From: Gemmatimonadota bacterium
Lineage (GTDB): Bacteria > ARS69
Direction: 5' to 3'
Assembly (NCBI GenBank): GCA_030747075.1
Contig: JASLLL010000020.1
Coordinates: 1-47,059, forward strand
Length of the DNA: 47,059 bases
The notes under the pieces were generated by a model. It made no database searches. It was not told the DNA's origin and was given only the letters and a program-made list of their open reading frames with translations. The translations under genes were made by a program, and so were the position numbers. Positions 18,292-27,056 of the stretch are shown here, one piece after another (positions within the stretch are counted from its first letter, which is position 1; each line of letters begins with the position of its first letter).

Positions 18292-19393
18292 GCAGGACCG
18301 CCTCCCAGTCCTTCCACACCGGGTCGAAGCCGCGCGCGCGAATGGCCTGCGCAACTTCCGCCGGTGACCGGGCGTCCTCCACGCTGAACTGTTCTTCCGT
18401 GTCCATGCCGGAATACCCGCCCGGTTCGGTTTTGGAACCCGCACTCATCTGCGTGATGCCCAGGGGAAGCAGTCCATCCCGGAAGGACGCGCTCTCCCGC
18501 GTGGACAGGACAATCCCCACATCCGGAAGGAGGATTCGAAGCGCGCAGACAATCCGCGCCATGTCCCGGTCCGACACGGGATGCGGCGCGGCAATGGAAT
18601 ACGCGGCGGGCCGAAGTCGCGGCAGCGAAACCGTGACCGCCGTCCTCCAGCACGCGCGCAGAAGATACTGCGCGTGCGCCGCCAGGTGGAGCGCCTCGAC
18701 GCGCCAGTCCGCAAGCCCCAGAAGCGCCCCGATTCCGATTCGGCGCATCCCCGCTTCCGCACCGCGTTCCGGCGTCTGGAGGCGCCAGTCGTAGTCGCGC
18801 TTCTTCCCCGCGGTATGCACGCGTGCGTAGACTTCGCGGTCGTAAGTCTCCTGATAGACGATCAGCCCGTCCGCGCCCGCAGTCGTCCATTCCCGGTAGA
18901 CCTCGGTGGTCTGCGGCTGCACTTCCACCGACAGGCTCGCGAAGTCCCCGGCCAGTTCACGCAGTATCGACGCCATGTACTCGGGCGACACCAGACGCGG
19001 GTGCTCTCCGGACACGACCAGCACATGCCGGAACCCCGCGTCGCGGAGCATCTCGGCTTCCTCGCACACCTCGGGAAGCGTCAGCGTACGACGCACAACC
19101 GGATTCTCCCGTGCGAAGCTGCAGTAGGTGCAACTCTCCACGCATTCGTTGGACACATAGAGCGGCGCATACAGCTGCACCGTCCGCCCGAACCGGCGCA
19201 TGGTGATCTCATGCGAGGCACGGGCCATTTCTTCCAGGCGATCATCGGCCGCCGGGGAGAGAAGGACCGCGAAGTCGAAGAGATCCGGCGAGGACGACGC
19301 CAGCGCGCGATCCACATCCGCCGCCGACGCGGACGCGGACGCTCGCAACAGGTCCTTCCGGCCAATGTCCGCGCACACCTCGGCGAAGCTCAA
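18284..19393 (-). CDS. thiH: 2-iminoacetate synthase ThiH (radical SAM tyrosine lyase)
   Basis: A 369-residue radical SAM enzyme that cleaves tyrosine to give dehydroglycine (2-iminoacetate) for thiazole synthesis. The [4Fe-4S] motif is C84-x3-C88-x2-C91 (CVESCTYC). SGEHPR and [11 protein letters not shown] are family signatures, and the length is close to E. coli ThiH (377). I place the start at the TTG at 19393, whose bases overlap the thiG stop (TTGA). The frame is open far upstream, but that part is a shadow of thiG. Use of ThiH rather than the oxygen-dependent ThiO suits anaerobic or low-oxygen growth. Order: thiG-thiH-thiS. Confidence 0.92.
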   Translation of the reverse strand: MSFAEVCADIGRKDLLRASASASAADVDRALASSSPDLFDFAVLLSPAADDRLEEMARASHEITMRRFGRTVQLYAPLYVSNECVESCTYCSFARENPVVRRTLTLPEVCEEAEMLRDAGFRHVLVVSGEHPRLVSPEYMASILRELAGDFASLSVEVQPQTTEVYREWTTAGADGLIVYQETYDREVYARVHTAGKKRDYDWRLQTPERGAEAGMRRIGIGALLGLADWRVEALHLAAHAQYLLRACWRTAVTVSLPRLRPAAYSIAAPHPVSDRDMARIVCALRILLPDVGIVLSTRESASFRDGLLPLGITQMSAGSKTEPGGYSGMDTEEQFSVEDARSPAEVAQAIRARGFDPVWKDWEAVLHG

Positions 19394-20169
19394 GGCGCGC
19401 TGCCCAGAAACCCGGTGAGCGGACTCGAGGCTTCCGCCCCGGCTCGCGGCGCCGCGGTCCCCGCAAGATAGCCCTGGCGCCCGGCTTCCACACCCAGTCG
19501 GAACGCGTGCGCCATCGCCACGGGATCCCGGGCGACCGCAAGGGCAGTGTTCACCAGCACCGCGTCCGCGCCCAGTTCCATGGCTTCCGCCGCGTGCGAA
19601 GGCGCGCCGAGCCCCGCGTCCACTACCACAGGCACTCCGGCCTGCTCCACGATGATCGCCACCGAGTCGCGCGTCTTCAGCCCGCGATTCGACCCGATCG
19701 GCGATCCCAGCGGCATCACCGTGGCGGCACCCGCCTCCTCCAGCCGCTTCGCGAGCACCGGGTCCGCGCCGATGTAGGGCAGCACCACAAACCCCTCCTT
19801 CACCAGCGTCTCCGTCGCGGCCAGCGTCTCCACGGGATCGGGAAGCAGCCAGCGCGGGTCGGGCGTCACTTCCAGCTTCACCCATTCGGAGAGACCCGCC
19901 GCCCTTGCAAGCCGGGCCAGGCGAACCGCTTCGCCCGCGTCGACCGCACCGGAGGTGTTGGGCAGAAGCTGAACGCGTTCCCGGTTGATGAACTCCAGCA
20001 GGTTCGGTTCCCGCGAATCAAGATCCACGCGTCGAAGCGCGACCGTCACAATCTCCGATCCCGTGGCGTCGATCGCGGATCGCATGATCTCCGGCGAGAC
20101 GAACTTCCCGGTCCCCACAAGGAGCCGGGATGAAAAGTCCTGCCCCGCAATCTGGAGCGTGTCGGCCAT
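19390..20169 (-). CDS. thiG: Thiazole synthase ThiG
   Basis: A 259-residue TIM-barrel enzyme that joins deoxyxylulose phosphate, dehydroglycine and ThiS-carried sulfur to form the thiamine thiazole. The Schiff-base lysine is K98 (WVKLEV). [25 protein letters not shown] and [11 protein letters not shown] are family motifs. A good GAGGAG site precedes the ATG at 20169. It is the first gene of the thiGHS operon and diverges from thiE across 115 bases. Confidence 0.95.
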   Translation of the reverse strand: MADTLQIAGQDFSSRLLVGTGKFVSPEIMRSAIDATGSEIVTVALRRVDLDSREPNLLEFINRERVQLLPNTSGAVDAGEAVRLARLARAAGLSEWVKLEVTPDPRWLLPDPVETLAATETLVKEGFVVLPYIGADPVLAKRLEEAGAATVMPLGSPIGSNRGLKTRDSVAIIVEQAGVPVVVDAGLGAPSHAAEAMELGADAVLVNTALAVARDPVAMAHAFRLGVEAGRQGYLAGTAAPRAGAEASSPLTGFLGSAP

Positions 20170-20284
20170 GCGGTCCTCCTCGCCTTGGCAGCCGGAAGCG
20201 TGCGTGCAGGGTAGACACGCCGTCCGGGGGAGTCAATCGCCCTCGATCCGCGGTATGCTGAAGGCCACGCCGGGAGGAGGTTCC

Positions 20285-20896
20285 ATGCACGCCCGATGCC
20301 CCGGACGAACGCAGTTCATTGCCGAGCTCGGCTTCCTGCCGGAGGGCGCACTGGTCTCTCGCGCCGAAGAGCTCCTGACCGCCGGTCTGGCTTCGATTCA
20401 GCTCCGCGGGAAGGGTCGCTCCGCGGAGGAACTGATCCGCACGGGAACCCGCCTCCGGGAAGCCACCCACCGCGCGGGCGCGTGCTTTGTGGTCAATCAA
20501 AGCGTGGAGGCCGCGCTCGCGCTCCGTGCCGACGGGCTGCACCTTCCGGCCGACAGCCCGCCCCCCGGGGAGATTCGCCCGCTTCTCCCCGCCGGGATGG
20601 CTCTCGGCATGAGCTGCCACTGCGAAGCGGAACTCGCTCGCGCACAGGGCGCCGACTGGATTCTGCTCTCCCCCGTGTTCGCAACGAAGTCGAAGCCCGG
20701 CGCCTCCCCGCTGGGGACGGCTGAACTCGAACGCCTGGCAGCCCTTGCGCCGGCACCGGTCGTGGCGCTTGGAGGAGTGACCGCAAGCACCGCCGCCGCC
20801 TGCTTCGCGGCCGGAGCCGCCGGGGTGGCCGCCATCCGGGGATTCGCGGGGGGCGACGGGGAACGCCTGATCGCGCAGGCCATCAAGAGCGGCTAG
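20285..20896 (+). CDS. thiE: Thiamine-phosphate synthase ThiE
   Basis: A 203-residue TIM-barrel enzyme coupling the thiazole and pyrimidine halves of thiamine. Recognisable segments in order are IQLRGKGRSAEE, GLHLPAD, GMSCHCEAELARAQGADW, LLSPVFATKSKPG and VVALGGV. The ATG at 20285 is preceded by GGGAGGAGG, which decides it against the longer frame. A TATGCT box lies 25 bases upstream. The usual QLREK appears as QLRGK. Its TAG stop shares the palindrome CTAG with the stop of the converging next gene. Confidence 0.92.
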   Translation: MHARCPGRTQFIAELGFLPEGALVSRAEELLTAGLASIQLRGKGRSAEELIRTGTRLREATHRAGACFVVNQSVEAALALRADGLHLPADSPPPGEIRPLLPAGMALGMSCHCEAELARAQGADWILLSPVFATKSKPGASPLGTAELERLAALAPAPVVALGGVTASTAAACFAAGAAGVAAIRGFAGGDGERLIAQAIKSG

Positions 20897-21813
20897 CCGC
20901 GCCCCCGCCTCTTCGGCCCGCGCAACTTCTTTCCGAGGAGCCCTCGGGCCTTCGGAGCTTCCCACGACCCAAACCGTCCTCCACGCGGACCGGATCTCGG
21001 CGGCAGCGTCATTCCGGCGGCCGCGGCCAGGCATTCGCGAAGGTCCCGGGGTTTGTGATCGAAGTCCTTCCACGCGGCCATTCGCACAGGCAGGAGGCCG
21101 CCCGCGAGTGCCCGGAGGAGATGATCGGCCGAGGCGCGCGGAAAGCCCGGCTGTGCCCATGCCCGGGCGAGTGGGCCGCGCAGCAGGCCGGGAAGCGCCA
21201 CTCCCGCGCGGCGAATGCCGAGGGCTGCGGCCAGGTCCCGCACGAGCAGCTCTCCCGTGAGGAACTCCCCGCATCCCAGATCGTACTCGTGGCCGGGCAG
21301 CGCGGGACCGGTCGCCGCAAGAAGGACAAACTGCACGAAATCATCCACCGCCAGCGGCTCAATCCGCGCCCGGGCAAGACCGGGCAAAGGCACCAGCCGA
21401 GAACGCTTCACGACACGGACCAGCGCCTCCGACTCGGCGCACGACCCCATGAGAAGCCCCGCACGCAGGATGATCCCGCCGCGTTCGAGCGCGGGTCGCT
21501 CCGCCGCGTGCGCGGCGCGTCGCCAGGGATCGGGTGCGTCAGGAGCCGCCCCCACCAGCGACCTTCGCACCAGGCGCACGCCCTCAGGGACACCGCCTGC
21601 CACATCCTCCGCGCGCTCACTCTCCGCCGGGATCAGCGCCTCGCCCGGGAGTCGCTCCTGCGGGGAAAGCCCCAGATCCACGACGGCGTCCCGCGCATGA
21701 AGCGATGCCGCCGCATCCCGCGTAAAGTCCCCTGTCTCGCAACCCGCGGCCTCGGCCTCCGCGCGGACCGCGGTGCGTATCCCGGCGCAACCTCCCGCAA
21801 TCAGGATTCGCAT
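20893..21813 (-). CDS. NAD-binding (epimerase/NmrA-like) protein with degenerate Rossmann motif
   Basis: A 306-residue protein that starts MRILIAGGCAGIR, like an NAD(P)-binding Rossmann protein, but without the regular GxxGxxG spacing. The N-terminal half lacks clear Tyr-x3-Lys active-site residues. The middle (IEPLAVDDFVQFVLLAA) matches the interaction segment of NmrA/NDUFA9-like atypical SDR proteins. The tail (about 270-306) is very basic. A good AAGGAGG site precedes the ATG. The function is unknown; it may be a non-catalytic binder. It overlaps thiE by 4 bases at the 3' ends. Confidence 0.6.
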   Translation of the reverse strand: MRILIAGGCAGIRTAVRAEAEAAGCETGDFTRDAAASLHARDAVVDLGLSPQERLPGEALIPAESERAEDVAGGVPEGVRLVRRSLVGAAPDAPDPWRRAAHAAERPALERGGIILRAGLLMGSCAESEALVRVVKRSRLVPLPGLARARIEPLAVDDFVQFVLLAATGPALPGHEYDLGCGEFLTGELLVRDLAAALGIRRAGVALPGLLRGPLARAWAQPGFPRASADHLLRALAGGLLPVRMAAWKDFDHKPRDLRECLAAAAGMTLPPRSGPRGGRFGSWEAPKARGLLGKKLRGPKRRGRG

Positions 21814-21887
21814 GGTCTTCGCCTCCTTGCCGGAACCCGAATCATCGTACAGACTCCGGGCGATCCTCCCAACCTTGGAGAACGCCC

Positions 21888-22736
21888 GTGTCGAACCGGA
21901 CCCCTCGCGCCATCGTCCTCGGATCTGTGCAGGACGGCGGCTTTCCGCACCTGGGATGCGCCTGCGAAGCGTGCCTCTCCGCCGTGGGAGATCCGCGCAG
22001 GGCGCGACGGGTTGCGTGCCTGGGGCTGATCACGCGCGGGGGCGTGGCCGTGATCGACGCCACGCCGGACCTGCCGGCTCAACTCCGCGAACTCGCCCGA
22101 TGCGCGGGCCAGTCCTTTGACACGCCGCCGCGCGCCCTTCTTCTGACGCACCTCCATGCGGGCCATGTCGCCGGGTTGCCGCTCTTCGGCCGCGAAGCCT
22201 GGGCCGCCACCGGAACTCCGCTCTGGGCCACGGAGGCCAACCTTCACTTTCTGGAGTCGCAGGAACCGCTCGCGCGCCTCTTCCGGGAAGGGCACCTCTC
22301 GCCGCAAGTGCTCCATCCGGGGTGGGACACCGCGCTGGACGACCTCATGATCCAGGCGATTCCCGTCCCGCACCGGAGCGAGGCCGGTGACACGGTGGGA
22401 TTCCGCATCGAAGGACCGGAGCGTTCCCTCTTTTACGCGCCGGATCTGGACGCGCTCACGCCGGACACCATCGCGCAGGTTCGGGCGGCGGATGTGGCCA
22501 TCCTCGACGGGACCTTCTTCCGGCGCTCCGAACTGAACCGCGACGACTCCAACGCCGTGCCCCACCCGGCCATTGCGGATTCGCTGCCGGTACTGGCCGG
22601 AATCGACACGGAGATCCGGTTCACGCACATGAACCATACGAATCCCGTGCTCGATCCGGATTCGCCGGATCGGCGCGCGGTGGAGGGAATGGGGATGCGA
22701 ATCTCGGAGGACGGAGACGAAGTAATCCTCGGCTGA
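21888..22736 (+). CDS. PqqB-like MBL-fold hydrolase
   Basis: A 282-residue metallo-beta-lactamase-fold protein of the PqqB-like group. It opens with VLGSVQDGGFPHLGC and has the structural zinc pattern C24-A-C26-x2-C29 seen in PqqB. The metal motif reads THLHAGH (87-93), with Gly where classical MBL enzymes have Asp, as in the PqqB-like orphans. DLDALTP, LDGTFF and FTHMNHTNP follow. The start is GTG at 21888, seven bases after GGAG. There is no pqqA, C, D or E, so it is unlikely to serve PQQ synthesis here. Confidence 0.8.
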   Translation: MSNRTPRAIVLGSVQDGGFPHLGCACEACLSAVGDPRRARRVACLGLITRGGVAVIDATPDLPAQLRELARCAGQSFDTPPRALLLTHLHAGHVAGLPLFGREAWAATGTPLWATEANLHFLESQEPLARLFREGHLSPQVLHPGWDTALDDLMIQAIPVPHRSEAGDTVGFRIEGPERSLFYAPDLDALTPDTIAQVRAADVAILDGTFFRRSELNRDDSNAVPHPAIADSLPVLAGIDTEIRFTHMNHTNPVLDPDSPDRRAVEGMGMRISEDGDEVILG

Positions 22737-22857
22737 CGGAGGACGCCGACCCGGCTGGCTCTCCGCGGCCGGATACGCGGCCCGAAGCCGGGAACCCGCT
22801 CACAATACAGGTATCAGGAGACCCGGCCTGAGGAGAACTGGCTCTCCGCAGCGCCAC

Positions 22858-23400
22858 CTAGTGGAAGCGGGACACCCCGACCGTAAAGCCGGAGGTCGTT
22901 TCGACCTCGTCCGCGAAGTGAGCCTCCGACCGGAACTCCACCGCCGCGTGAGTCATCCAGACATAGCGCAGCACCGGAGACCGGAGCTTCACGCCAAACC
23001 CTACCCGGGCCAGTCCGTCCATGGTTGCTTCCTGCCCCGGGTAGTTCTGGCGCACCACGCCCCCTCCAAGCAGAAGGTACATGTTCCGATTCCCCGGTCC
23101 GAGATCGGGAAACCACAGCGCGTTGGCTCCCATTCCGTACCCGCGCGGCGCGCGGTTCCCCAGCGGCCAGAACCGTACGCTGGCCTCCGCCTGCATCTGG
23201 AGGCCTTCCGCGACAAAGTACCCCCCCCGAACATCCATTCGGAGACTGTGCGGGCCACGGACCTCTTCGGGGAGAGTCAGCGCCGCCATTCCAATCCCGT
23301 ATTCCGTGGTGGAGGCCACTACCGGGATTGTCTGTGCCCCGGCGGTCAGGGTCGGGATCAGAGCCGCGGCCAGAAGCGCGGCAACGGACAGTCTCTTCAT
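22858..23400 (-). CDS. Small secreted beta-barrel-like protein
   Basis: A 180-residue protein with a clear signal peptide (MKRLSV..., ending TAGA near residue 22), placed by an ATG at 23400 with GAGGAG upstream. The mature part has alternating aromatic and Gly-rich strands (GGYFVAEGLQM, MYLLLGGGVVRQNY, GFTVGVSRFH), suggesting an outer-membrane barrel of about eight strands. The penultimate residue is Phe rather than the last. No family is recognised. Confidence 0.55.
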   Translation of the reverse strand: MKRLSVAALLAAALIPTLTAGAQTIPVVASTTEYGIGMAALTLPEEVRGPHSLRMDVRGGYFVAEGLQMQAEASVRFWPLGNRAPRGYGMGANALWFPDLGPGNRNMYLLLGGGVVRQNYPGQEATMDGLARVGFGVKLRSPVLRYVWMTHAAVEFRSEAHFADEVETTSGFTVGVSRFH

Positions 23401-23496
23401 GCGGAACTCCTCGGGCCTCGGACGATGAACGATCCGCTCACCAAAGCGGACATGATGCGGACACCATACCACCTTCCCCGGGGATTCGCTCCCCTG

Positions 23497-23525
23497 TTGA
23501 CATCCGGCAGTGACACACGGATTCT
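23497..23525 (+). promoter_or_regulatory. Candidate promoter of the NAD kinase gene
   Basis: A perfect TTGACA at 23497-23502 is followed after 17 bases by GATTCT (3 of 6 matches to TATAAT), ending 31 bases before the ATG at 23557. The strong -35 box makes it plausible; the -10 box is weak. Confidence 0.4.
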
Positions 23526-23556
23526 CAGTCGGTGACTTGCCATCGAGGAGAGAGGC

Positions 23557-24270
23557 ATGACCACTTCATCGAACAAGACCCCCTGCGTGCAGCGGGTTCT
23601 GGTTCTCGGGCCGGATTCGGCGGAGATCCTTCCTGCCGTGAAGGAAGCCGGGCTCTCCGTGGTCACAGAAGACCCCGAAGCCATCATCACCTACGGTGGC
23701 GATGGTCTTCTGCTGGGGAGCGAACGCGACTGGCCCGGCATCCCCAAGCTGCCTCTTCGGAAAAGTCGACGGGGCAAGAAGTGTGAACCAAGCCGGGCCG
23801 CGCTGGTTCTGGAGAAACTGGCCTGTGGGGAACTCGCCCGCACGAAGTGTTCCAAGATCCGCGCCGAGGCGCTCGGGCAGTCCCGCGTGAGTCTCAATGA
23901 CATCATGGTCCACAACGCCAACCCGACCTCCGGAGTGCGCTACCGGGTCTGGGTGGACGACCGGGAGTTCGGAGACGAGATCGTGGGAGACGGAGTGGTT
24001 GTGGCCACCCCGTTCGGATCCTCCGGCTACTACCGATCGATCACCGGGGGGATCTTTCGCATCGGGCTCGGGCTGGCCTTCAACAACTCCACCGAACAGA
24101 TGGACCACATCGTGTTGCCTGAGTCCTCGGTCATCCGAGTACGCATCACCCGCGGCCCCGCCATGGTGGCATCCGACAACCACCCGAACACCATCCCGCT
24201 GGAACGGGACGACGAAGTCGTCATCCGACGCGATCAGGGACACACAATCATCCTCGGGCTTGCGCACTGA
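23557..24270 (+). CDS. NAD kinase, compact form
   Basis: A 237-residue NAD(+)/NADH kinase that would make NADP from NAD and a phosphate donor. The diagnostic GGDG is at 47-50, NDIMVHNANP supplies the NE/D motif, and GDGVVVATPFGSSGYY the Gly-rich substrate loop. It is shorter than most bacterial NAD kinases (about 270-300), mainly because the N-terminal domain is trimmed. A GAGGAGAGAGG site precedes the ATG. It stands alone and converges on ilvE. Confidence 0.85.
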   Translation: MTTSSNKTPCVQRVLVLGPDSAEILPAVKEAGLSVVTEDPEAIITYGGDGLLLGSERDWPGIPKLPLRKSRRGKKCEPSRAALVLEKLACGELARTKCSKIRAEALGQSRVSLNDIMVHNANPTSGVRYRVWVDDREFGDEIVGDGVVVATPFGSSGYYRSITGGIFRIGLGLAFNNSTEQMDHIVLPESSVIRVRITRGPAMVASDNHPNTIPLERDDEVVIRRDQGHTIILGLAH

Positions 24271-24291
24271 AGCGGACGCTCGGCCCTGCCT

Positions 24292-25422
24292 CTACCGAAC
24301 GCCGGTGACCGCCCGACCGGAAAGGTAGTCGTCGATTTCGCCAACGGGCGTCTCCAGCGGCAACCCGTGGGCGCGGTCCTCCATCATGGCCTCGATGTCG
24401 GTGATCAACCCCTTGCTGACCACCCCGGGCTTCCCGTCTCCGACCTCCACGCCCTCGATGCTCGTGATGGGCATGACCCCCGCGCCGGTCCCGGTCATGA
24501 AGCACTCCTTCCCGGGTCCGACGAAATCGATCGGCAGGAGATCGTTCCGCACGGTCACGCGATACCCCCGCTGCCGCGCGAGTTCCATCACGGTGTCCCG
24601 CGTGATCCCCACCAGGCAGTACTCCTCGGTCGGAGTGCGGATTTCCACGCGACCCGGATCCGCCTCCCACCCTTCGCTCTTCACGATCGAGAAGACATTG
24701 TCCACCGTGGCCTCCGCGACATAGCCGTCGCGGTTCAGCATGAGCGCCTCCACGAGTCCTTCCCCGCGGGTGCCTTCAGCCAACGCCAGCACATTGTTCA
24801 GATAGTTGTTGCTCTTGATGTTCGGGTTCAGCGTCTCCGGTCCGGGTCGGCGCATGTGCCGGGCCAGCCCCAGCGGGATTCCGCGTTCGTACGCGTCGCT
24901 GGAATACAGACGAATGGTGCTGACGATGCAGAACAAGGTCGGCGAGAGACACTTCTTCGGGTTGATCCCCAGATCCCCGAGTCCGCGGGTCACGACGAGC
25001 CGGATGTATCCCGCCATCCCCTCCGGGAAGTCCACTTCGGCGCAGGTCGCCAGGACTCTTTCCGTCAGCATCTTCCGGCTCATGGGTAGCCCGATTCCGA
25101 CATGAGCCAGCGACCGGTCCAGACGCTCGATGTGTTCCCGGTAGAGGAATATGGACCGGTTTCGAATGAGGATTCCCTCGAAAACGCCGTCACCATAGAG
25201 CGCCACATGGTCCAGCGGAGACAGCGCGGCCTCATCCAGCGCGAAGATCCCGTCTCTGCGTTCCATTCCCGTGGGATCTTCGGTGGCTTCGGTACGGGCG
25301 GGGTCCATCAGGATGCGGGGCGTCACGCCCTCCACCACCGGCATACTGAGCCAGACCCGCGCACGCTGCCCGACCTCCCGCAATGTCCGCGCGGCACTCT
25401 CGATTTCTTCGCGACTTCTCAC
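24292..25422 (-). CDS. ilvE: Branched-chain amino acid aminotransferase IlvE
   Basis: A 376-residue class IV PLP aminotransferase for leucine, isoleucine and valine. The PLP lysine is K203 in NPNIKSNNYLNN; LYGDGVFEG, EATVDNVF, TRDTVMELA and FMTGTGAGVMPI are family motifs. I choose GTG at 25422 because a near-perfect Shine-Dalgarno (AGGGAGGTGA) ends five bases before it; a TTG eight codons upstream would bury that site inside the gene. The N-terminus is about 50 residues longer than E. coli IlvE. It is transcribed away from a 198-base gap with repeated GG-x-TCGAA motifs. Confidence 0.88.
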   Translation of the reverse strand: MRSREEIESAARTLREVGQRARVWLSMPVVEGVTPRILMDPARTEATEDPTGMERRDGIFALDEAALSPLDHVALYGDGVFEGILIRNRSIFLYREHIERLDRSLAHVGIGLPMSRKMLTERVLATCAEVDFPEGMAGYIRLVVTRGLGDLGINPKKCLSPTLFCIVSTIRLYSSDAYERGIPLGLARHMRRPGPETLNPNIKSNNYLNNVLALAEGTRGEGLVEALMLNRDGYVAEATVDNVFSIVKSEGWEADPGRVEIRTPTEEYCLVGITRDTVMELARQRGYRVTVRNDLLPIDFVGPGKECFMTGTGAGVMPITSIEGVEVGDGKPGVVSKGLITDIEAMMEDRAHGLPLETPVGEIDDYLSGRAVTGVR

Positions 25423-25427
25423 GGAAC

Positions 25428-25437
25428 TCACCTCCCT
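25428..25437 (-). promoter_or_regulatory. Shine-Dalgarno that fixes the ilvE start
   Basis: On the minus strand this reads AGGGAGGTGA, nearly a full complement of the 16S tail, and sits five bases before the GTG at 25422. It rules out the upstream TTG start. Confidence 0.75.
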
Positions 25438-25620
25438 GCTGCTCAATGCCGGGGAGACGCCCCCCCCGCTACCCGTTCGATCAGAGGCGCCCGGACCCCG
25501 TGGAGTCCGGAGGCTCGGAACCGAACCTACGGACTCGAATCTACCGTCTTTCGCGGGATTCGAAAAGCGCGCTCGGGAGAGGCCTTCACGGCGGTCCGAG
25601 AGGCGCAGAACGGACCCCCT

Positions 25621-26103
25621 TCAGTCTCCCGGCTGTTCGGCTTCTCCCGGTGCGAAAGCGCAAAACAGCCCTTCCACAAGGTCGAGTGCGTTCTGGATGA
25701 AGGGACCCACCTCCGCCCGGTCTGCGGGGATTGCCACCTGACAGGCAATCCCCAGCCCGGGACCATTCAGACGCTCGGGGGACGCGGCCGTATTCAGGCC
25801 GACCCGGCCCATCCGCGACTCCAGAAACTCCCGCACGGAACCGCCCTCGCGGGAGATGCGGTCATCGATCTTCCGTGCCAGCGCCAGGTCCCGCGTCTCA
25901 AAACGCACTTCCGCGCCGGAACCTCCCTCTGCCCGGACGATTCGCAGACGGGTGTTCCGGTTCACCTCCAGCACGGTGCCCCCCGCGGGACTCTCCCTCG
26001 TCGGGCGAAGCGCGACAAACCGGGGGTCTCCCCCGTATCGCTCCAGAAGCCGCTGGCGCAGCTGCGTGAGAACCACTGATTCCGCCTCCGGATGACTCCC
26101 CAC
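25621..26103 (-). CDS. Hypothetical protein, 160 residues
   Basis: I do not recognise this protein. It starts at GTG 26103, with GGGAGGG eight bases upstream, and has normal codon use for the window. It is mixed alpha/beta, soluble and without a signal peptide. A strand-rich part (VLEVNRNTRLRIVRAEG) is followed by a helical part ending IQNALDLVEGLFCAF. The C-terminal half (ACQVAIPADRAEV then a helix) recalls small chaperone-like YbjN or type III chaperone folds, but that is only an impression. Upstream gene on the other strand: a secreted protein. Confidence 0.55.
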   Translation of the reverse strand: MGSHPEAESVVLTQLRQRLLERYGGDPRFVALRPTRESPAGGTVLEVNRNTRLRIVRAEGGSGAEVRFETRDLALARKIDDRISREGGSVREFLESRMGRVGLNTAASPERLNGPGLGIACQVAIPADRAEVGPFIQNALDLVEGLFCAFAPGEAEQPGD

Positions 26104-26164
26104 GCGACCCTCCCTTTCGACAGAGCGTAGGGGCCCGCCCCGGGACCGTCAACCGTGGCCGGGA

Positions 26165-26193
26165 TTGTCGCCGGGCGCGCGGTAGGGTAGAAT
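26165..26193 (+). promoter_or_regulatory. Candidate sigma-70-type promoter
   Basis: TTGTCG at 26165-26170 and TAGAAT at 26188-26193 are spaced by 17 bases. The -10 box ends 49 bases before the ATG at 26243, nearly the same geometry as at 6014-6043. Confidence 0.5.
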
Positions 26194-26242
26194 CCCCGCC
26201 CGCAGCAGCCGAAACCCGCCGATACCGAAAGGACACCGCCTC

Positions 26243-27022
26243 ATGCACAGCCCGGGCCGCATCCTCCACGCCGGAGCCATCATCCCTTTTGCTCTGGCCA
26301 TGACCGCCGGGACCGCCCCCGGCCAGATCCTGATGGATCGGGACCCCGTTCGGCTGGAGTATGTGATCCGGGCTGGCGAAAGCACTGTTGATTCTGTAGG
26401 CACCTTCGCGGTGTCATTCGAACCGACCGACACACCCTCGGGACGGCGGCTCCTGGTGCACGCGGTCACTCAGTTCGGGATCGAACTCCTGGGCGCACAG
26501 GAACACCACAGCAAGATCGACCTCGTTTGCGACAAGACTGGTCTGGAGTCGTTTGCCGTCTCCGCGTCCAGCGGGGAGAGAACGGTCGAGCACACTGCGA
26601 ACCGCAAGGAAGAGACCATTGTTGTGCGATCGCTGGTGGACGGGAAGAAAGCGTCTGCCACGATCCCTTCCAGCGTTCTCCGCACTGATCTGGGGCTCTA
26701 CTGTGGGGCATTCCTCGCCGAGTCGCTTGCGGACGGGCCGATGATGCGGGACTTTCCGCTCCTGGTGCCTGCGTCCGGAGGCCACGCCCCGCGCCAGAAG
26801 TTCCGCGAGGGAATCCTGCGCATCCTTCACCGGGGTCAGCCGGTTCGAACCATGGTGTCCCGGATCGTGCAGTCCGAAGGACCCCCGGATCGCTACTGGC
26901 ACACTCTCGACGAATGGCAGTTGTGCCTGCGTCGGGAAACCGTCATCGGCGGCACTCCCTTTGTCTTCGAACTGGCGAAAGTGAACGGCGAACCCTACCG
27001 GGTGGAATCGGACTCCCGATGA
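26243..27022 (+). CDS. Exported protein of unknown function, DUF6134/DUF3108-like
   Basis: A 259-residue protein with a signal peptide (about residues 1-28, ending APGQ). The mature part is mostly beta and resembles secreted proteins that describe lipid- or polymer-processing barrels (DUF6134 or DUF3108 type): LEYVIRAGESTVDSVGTFAVSF at the start and a late DEWQLCLRRETVIGGTPFVFEL. Two Cys could form a disulfide in the periplasm. Family assignment is tentative. It has its own promoter candidate and lies 34 bases before RNase R. Confidence 0.5.
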   Translation: MHSPGRILHAGAIIPFALAMTAGTAPGQILMDRDPVRLEYVIRAGESTVDSVGTFAVSFEPTDTPSGRRLLVHAVTQFGIELLGAQEHHSKIDLVCDKTGLESFAVSASSGERTVEHTANRKEETIVVRSLVDGKKASATIPSSVLRTDLGLYCGAFLAESLADGPMMRDFPLLVPASGGHAPRQKFREGILRILHRGQPVRTMVSRIVQSEGPPDRYWHTLDEWQLCLRRETVIGGTPFVFELAKVNGEPYRVESDSR

Positions 27023-27056
27023 CTTCCACGCGCACCCCCGCCCCTCTCGGCCGCCC

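Noticed and set aside
19394-19885. N-terminal extension of the ThiH frame
   Set aside because: It is the shadow of thiG in another frame; the length from the TTG at 19393 matches ThiH.
20170-20284. Possible TPP riboswitch between thiG and thiE
   Set aside because: Neither strand shows the conserved CUGAGA or ACCUGAUCUGG-like THI-box segments, and the gap is short.
20018-21274. Minus-strand open frame across the thiE region
   Set aside because: It crosses three real genes on both strands and is Arg/Gly-rich without motifs.
25501-25575. tRNA-like stretch on the minus strand with TTCGAATCC and a CCA
   Set aside because: No full cloverleaf can be drawn: the T-arm stem does not pair, and the best acceptor pairing spans 115 bases.
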